Shown here in pieces: positions 5,915 to 9,924 of a DNA stretch of 9,924 nt; within the stretch, counting starts at the first letter, position 1, and every line of letters starts with the position of its first letter. The stretch comes from Pseudomonadota bacterium (lineage in GTDB: Bacteria > Pseudomonadota > Alphaproteobacteria > Rhizobiales > Hyphomicrobiaceae): positions 1 to 9,924 of the forward strand of contig JAEVZQ010000244.1 in NCBI GenBank assembly GCA_023392135.1, given 5' to 3'. Both the position numbers and the translations under genes were made by a program. Under the pieces are notes generated by a model. It was not told the origin of the DNA. It saw nothing but the letters and a program-made list of their open reading frames with translations, and did no database searches.

Positions 5915-6706
5915 GTGCCGTCGGCGATCTCACGTCGGAGCGTAGCGGCGGGCCTCCTGCTCGCCGCCTTCGCCCTGGCGGGATGCGCGGGCGAGATGTC
6001 ACTCGGTCAAGCGCTGCAGCAAACCGGGGCCATGCCGGCCAGCTCAGGGGCAAGCATCGATCGGCCTGAGTTCAACCCGTTCTCCGATACAGTCAGCACG
6101 TCCAAGCCGGCCCGGCAGGTCATTCAGAACCCGTCACTCACCGAGGTGCTGAAGCCAGGACCGCTACCCGAGATGGAGCTGGGCCGGCGCGATGCGCCCG
6201 TGACGATCGTCGAGTACGCCTCGCTCACGTGCCCCTACTGCCGCAAATTCCACCTCGAGGTGTTCCCGCAGCTCAAGCGCGATTACATCGACACCGGCAA
6301 GGTGCGCTTCATCCTGCGCGAGTTTCCGATCGGCTTTCAGTCGGGTGCGGCCACGGTAGCGCTCCGCTGCGCACCTCAGGAACGGTATTTCGAGCTTTAC
6401 GGCAAGTTCCTGCAGCAGCAGCCCAAGTGGGTGAGCCAGGAGGTGCGGCATGATCCCATCTTCAAGATCGCCTCGCAGGTGGGGATGACTCGCCCGCAGT
6501 TTGACGCCTGCTACGAGAATCAAGGCATGATCGATGCGCTCAACGCGATCAAGGATCGGGGGCGCACGCTCGGCGTGATCGGTACGCCGAACTTCTTCAT
6601 CAACGACCGTCTCGTGAAGACGGTGCCGGGAATGAAGGAGATCCGGGAGATGGTCGAGCCGATGCTGGCCAGCAAGTCTGGGCCGAGCGCGGTTACTCCG
6701 CATTAG
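5915..6706 (+). CDS. DsbA-type thiol:disulfide oxidoreductase, predicted lipoprotein (paralogue 2)
   Basis: Second DsbA-family protein, 263 residues, directly after the first. The signal ends in a lipobox LAGC (21-24), so Cys24 should be lipidated and the protein tethered to a membrane. A low-complexity spacer of about 50 residues follows, then the thioredoxin fold from about residue 80. The active site is C106-P-Y-C109 and the cis-proline loop is T224-P225 in GTPNFF. C152 and C199 correspond to the extra cysteines of paralogue 1. The two proteins share PGPLP, VTIVEYAS, YIDTGK and REFP in the same order, indicating duplication. SRRSV (6-10) before the hydrophobic core is a weak twin-arginine motif. 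The GTG start has no good Shine-Dalgarno sequence and lies 6 bp after the previous stop, so translation may be coupled. No better in-frame start precedes the lipobox. smc begins 60 bp downstream. Confidence 0.9.
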   Translation: MPSAISRRSVAAGLLLAAFALAGCAGEMSLGQALQQTGAMPASSGASIDRPEFNPFSDTVSTSKPARQVIQNPSLTEVLKPGPLPEMELGRRDAPVTIVEYASLTCPYCRKFHLEVFPQLKRDYIDTGKVRFILREFPIGFQSGAATVALRCAPQERYFELYGKFLQQQPKWVSQEVRHDPIFKIASQVGMTRPQFDACYENQGMIDALNAIKDRGRTLGVIGTPNFFINDRLVKTVPGMKEIREMVEPMLASKSGPSAVTPH

Positions 6707-6766
6707 GGGCACCGTCTCGGAGCCCTCACCCGAAGCCTTGGCGACAGCGCGAGGACAAGGCGAAAG

Positions 6767-9700
6767 ATGCACATTCAGCGGCTTCGGCTGCTTGGCTTCA
6801 AGTCGTTCGTCGAACCAACGGACCTCCTCATCGAGAAGGGCCTGACGGGGGTTGTCGGCCCGAACGGCTGCGGCAAGTCCAACCTGCTCGAAGCGCTGCG
6901 CTGGGTGATGGGCGAAACCTCGCACAAGTCCATGCGCGCTGCGGCCATGGAGGATGTGATCTTTGCCGGCACGACGTCGCGGCCGGCGCGCAACGCGGCC
7001 GAGGTCACGATTTCCGTCGATAACCGCCAGCGCAAGGCACCGGCCGAGTTCAACGACAGCGACACCATAGAGATCACCAGGCGCATCGAGCGGGATGCCG
7101 GCTCTGCCTACCGCATCAACGGCCGGGAGGTGCGGGCGCGGGATGTGAAGATCCTGTTCGAGGATGCGGCCACGGGTGCGCGGTCGCCGTCGCTCGTGCG
7201 GCAGGGGCAGATCGGTGAGATCGTCAACGCCAAGCCGGAGCAACGGCGCCGGATTCTGGAGGACGCCGCCGGCATCGCGGGGCTCCATAGCCGCAGGCAC
7301 GAGGCGGAGCTTCGCTTGAAAGCTGCCGAGGGCAATCTGGCGCGCATCGCTGACATTCTCGGCCAGATCAATTCGCAGATGGAAAGCCTGAAGCGGCAAA
7401 CCCGCCAGGTGAAGCGATACAAGGAGCTGTCGTCCGAGATCCGCAGGGCCGAGGCGATGCTGCTCTATCTGCAGTGGGCGGAGGCACAGGCCCAGGTCGA
7501 AGCTGAGGAGTCGTCGCTCACTGAGGCGATGTCGCGCCTCGGCGTCGCGGTAAAGAACGAATCCGAGTGGGTCCGCCGCGAGGCTGAGCTTGCGGAGTCA
7601 CTACAGCCGCTGCGCGACGAGGAGGCGACCCGCGCCGCCGTGCTCGCCCGCATCAAGGTCCAGCAGGAGACCTTCGAGCGCGAGGCGGAGCGCACGAAAG
7701 AGCGCGAGGAGGAGCTCAAGGGCCGCGCCGCGCAATTCGCCAGCGATCTCGAGCGCGAAGATGACTTGATCCGCGAGGCGCGGCACCTCATCGCGCAACT
7801 CGGGGATGAAGAGAGCGCGCTTGAAGGCGCCGTCGAGGAAGCGGCCGGGCAGGAGGAGGCAGTCAGGACCAACCTGGCCGATGCTCAAAGCGAGCTCGAG
7901 CAGATCGAGGCCGCGCTGCAGGACGTTACCGCCCGGACCTACGAGGCGCGCGCCAGAAAGCAGAGCCTCGCGGCCGCGTTGGCGGAGCGGCGGGACGAGG
8001 TTGCCAAGCTGGAGCGCCAGCTGGCGGAGTTGCGGGCTCAGGCCAAGGACATCTCGGCAAAAGCACCCGATGCGGCGAAGCTTGTCGAGTTGCAGGAGCT
8101 GGTTCGAGAGCTGACGCTGGAAGCGGCAGAGCTCGAGACGAATGCCGTCGGCGCAGAGGAGCGCGTGGCCGCTGCAGCGGAAAAGGCAAAGCGCACCCGG
8201 GAGGCGAGCCGGCAGGCGGAGCTCACCGCGCGCCAGCTCACCACGGAGCTGGCAACGCTTTCCAAGTTGCTGACGCCAGCACAGAACACACCTTACCCGG
8301 CAATCGTCGATCTGCTGGAGGTGGCACCCGGCTATGAACAGGCGCTCGGCGCGGCGCTGGGTGAAGACCTCGATGCGCCCATCGCGCCCGAAGCCGCAGC
8401 ACATTGGCGCCTCATAGAGCCAGCAACCGATGAGGCACCGCTTCCAGAGGGTGCAGAACCGCTCATCGCTGCCGTCGACGGGCCGTTGGAGCTTACGCGG
8501 CGCCTGATGCAGATCGGCGTCGTTCCCCGCGAGCTCGGGGCACAGTTGCAGCCAGCGTTGAAGCCCGGCCAGCGGCTCGTCTCGCGCCAAGGCGACCTGT
8601 GGCGTTGGGACGGGTTCGTTGCGGCTGCCGATGCGCCAACGCCGGCGGCCCAGCGCCTCGCCGAGCGCAATCGGCTGGTCGAGCTGCGCCATAAGGACGC
8701 CGCTGCGCGGGAGGCTGCGGCCGCCGCCGCTTCGGAGGCGGTCCAAGCTGCCGAGCGTCATCGCAAGGCAGAGGACGATGAGCGCCGGCTGCGGCAGGCA
8801 TGGCGTGAGACCCAGTTGCGGCTCGCGAAGTCTCGCGATCAGCTCAACGCCGTTGAACGTGCCGCACGCGAGGCGGAAAGCCGGCTTGCGGCCGTGGTGG
8901 ATACCAACGCACGTGCCGGCGCCAGCCTGGACGACGCCCAGGCTCGTCTCAGAGAGATCGAAGCGGGGCTCAGTGATCTCAGCTCCGGCGAGGACCATGA
9001 GCCGCTTCTGGCCTCGGCTCAGCAGCAAGCCAGGGCCGCCCGCGAAAAGGTTGCCCAGCTCCGTACAGCGCTGGCCGGCCTGGAGCGCGAGCGGCAGATG
9101 CGGGCTGAACGCAAAACGAAAGCGGCGTCCGAACGGGCGCGCTGGGCGCAGAGGGCCGCGAGCGCCGAGCAGCAGATCGGGACGCTGCAGGCCCGCCTCG
9201 ATGAAGCGAAAGCAGAGCTCGATGAGCTGGCCCAGCTTCCATCCCTGATCGAGGAGAACCGCCAAAAGCTGCTCAACACGCTGGCCCAGGCGGAGCAGGA
9301 GCGGAAAACGGCAGCCGACCGGCTCGCCGAGGCCGAGACGGCGCAGCGGGATGCGGCACAAGCCCTCCGGGCGGCCCAGGCAGCCGCAAGTACGGAGCGA
9401 GAGGCCCGCGCCCGTGTCGAGGCGAAGCTCGAAGCCGTTCGCCAGCGGCGCAGCGAGGAGGTTGCCCGGATCAGGGATTCCTTCGATGCCGCGCCGGAGG
9501 GATGCCTCGAGATCGCTGGGGTCAAGCCGGGCGCCCCGCTGCCCAAGCTGGCCGACGTCGACCGCGTGCTCTCACGCTTGAAAGCCGATCGCGAGCGCCT
9601 CGGCGGCGTCAACCTGCAGGCCGAGGAAGAGCTGCAGGCGATGCAAGAGCATTACGCCAAGCTCGATGCGGAACGGGCCGATGTCGAGGCTGCGATCGCA

Positions 9701-9924
9701 CGCCTGCGCGGCGGCATCGGCCAGCTCAACCGCGAAGCCAGGAAGCGGCTGCAGAACGCCTTCGACGTCGTCAACGCGCATTTCCAGCGACTCTTTACAA
9801 CACTGTTTGGCGGTGGCGAAGCGCGGCTCGAGATGATCGAAAGTGACGATCCGCTGGAAGGCGGGCTCGAGATCATCGCCAAGCCGCCCGTCAAGAAGCC
9901 AGCGACACTCTCCCTGCTCTCGGG
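6767..9924 (+). CDS. smc: Chromosome segregation ATPase SMC (3' end beyond the window)
   Basis: SMC dimers with ScpA/ScpB extrude DNA loops and help organise and separate chromosomes. The frame is open from ATG 6767 to the window end (1052 codons of an expected 1150 or so). It starts with MHIQRLRLLGFKSFVEP, followed by the Walker A motif GPNGCGKS (31-38), the Q-loop region RQGQIGEI (about 145-152) and EDAAGI. A long Glu/Ala/Arg-rich coiled coil comes next, then a hinge (about 500-630) and the return coil. The C-terminal head begins with LGGVNLQAEEEL, NAHFQRLFTTLFGGGEARL and LEIIAKPP. The sequence stops at TLSLLSG, inside the ABC signature LSGGE, so the D-loop and Walker B are outside. AAGG lies 6 nt before the ATG. 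The hinge is hard to match by eye to the usual glycine-rich SMC hinge. The 60-bp gap after the second dsbA-type gene allows co-transcription, but this is not shown. Confidence 0.97.
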   Translation, partial: MHIQRLRLLGFKSFVEPTDLLIEKGLTGVVGPNGCGKSNLLEALRWVMGETSHKSMRAAAMEDVIFAGTTSRPARNAAEVTISVDNRQRKAPAEFNDSDTIEITRRIERDAGSAYRINGREVRARDVKILFEDAATGARSPSLVRQGQIGEIVNAKPEQRRRILEDAAGIAGLHSRRHEAELRLKAAEGNLARIADILGQINSQMESLKRQTRQVKRYKELSSEIRRAEAMLLYLQWAEAQAQVEAEESSLTEAMSRLGVAVKNESEWVRREAELAESLQPLRDEEATRAAVLARIKVQQETFEREAERTKEREEELKGRAAQFASDLEREDDLIREARHLIAQLGDEESALEGAVEEAAGQEEAVRTNLADAQSELEQIEAALQDVTARTYEARARKQSLAAALAERRDEVAKLERQLAELRAQAKDISAKAPDAAKLVELQELVRELTLEAAELETNAVGAEERVAAAAEKAKRTREASRQAELTARQLTTELATLSKLLTPAQNTPYPAIVDLLEVAPGYEQALGAALGEDLDAPIAPEAAAHWRLIEPATDEAPLPEGAEPLIAAVDGPLELTRRLMQIGVVPRELGAQLQPALKPGQRLVSRQGDLWRWDGFVAAADAPTPAAQRLAERNRLVELRHKDAAAREAAAAAASEAVQAAERHRKAEDDERRLRQAWRETQLRLAKSRDQLNAVERAAREAESRLAAVVDTNARAGASLDDAQARLREIEAGLSDLSSGEDHEPLLASAQQQARAAREKVAQLRTALAGLERERQMRAERKTKAASERARWAQRAASAEQQIGTLQARLDEAKAELDELAQLPSLIEENRQKLLNTLAQAEQERKTAADRLAEAETAQRDAAQALRAAQAAASTEREARARVEAKLEAVRQRRSEEVARIRDSFDAAPEGCLEIAGVKPGAPLPKLADVDRVLSRLKADRERLGGVNLQAEEELQAMQEHYAKLDAERADVEAAIARLRGGIGQLNREARKRLQNAFDVVNAHFQRLFTTLFGGGEARLEMIESDDPLEGGLEIIAKPPVKKPATLSLLS

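Noticed and set aside
6164..7399. Minus-strand open frame of 411 codons opposite the second dsbA-type gene and smc
   Set aside because: It runs antisense across two well-supported genes and shows no family motif.
7601..9361. Minus-strand open frame of 586 codons opposite smc
   Set aside because: It mirrors the Glu/Ala/Arg codons of the SMC coiled coil, giving a Leu/Arg/Gly-rich sequence with no domain.

Overview
The window looks like ordinary chromosomal DNA of an alphaproteobacterium, most likely of the order Hyphomicrobiales (Rhizobiales). Four things suggest this: the short alphaproteobacterial form of the 16S rRNA 5' end, the high GC content, the alphaproteobacterial style of promoter and boxA sequences, and the gene order mutY / DUF721 (dciA-like) / dsbA-type / smc, which is common in Rhizobiales. 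Parts of the 16S V2 region remind me of Hyphomicrobium and its relatives, but I could not run a comparison.

Layout. The left edge (1-359, minus strand) is the 5' part of a 16S rRNA gene running out of the window. Its leader and promoter lie to the right at about 360-772: a TTGACA/TAGAAG promoter with an AT-rich patch upstream, a boxB-like hairpin, a boxA antitermination element and a hairpin next to the 16S 5' end. Positions 773-1281 carry no gene I can support, but they hold an imperfect inverted repeat at 1133-1170. Next comes a membrane-anchored M23 peptidoglycan endopeptidase (1282-3303, plus). It converges with the adenine DNA glycosylase gene mutY (minus) across a 21-bp gap.

dciA, the DUF721 helicase-loader family gene, is divergent from mutY. 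Downstream, a predicted promoter with a palindrome in its spacer (5140-5168) starts a run of plus-strand genes: two adjacent DsbA-type thiol oxidoreductases, one with an ordinary cleavable signal and one a lipoprotein, and then smc, the chromosome condensation ATPase. smc is cut off by the window's right edge just inside its ABC signature motif.

The genes belong to core cell biology: ribosome synthesis, cell wall growth, oxidative DNA damage repair, replication initiation, periplasmic disulfide chemistry and chromosome segregation. I see no mobile element, CRISPR array, tRNA gene or defence system, and no convincing new multi-gene system. The points most worth a second look are the tandem DsbA pair, its promoter, and the inverted repeat upstream of the M23 gene.
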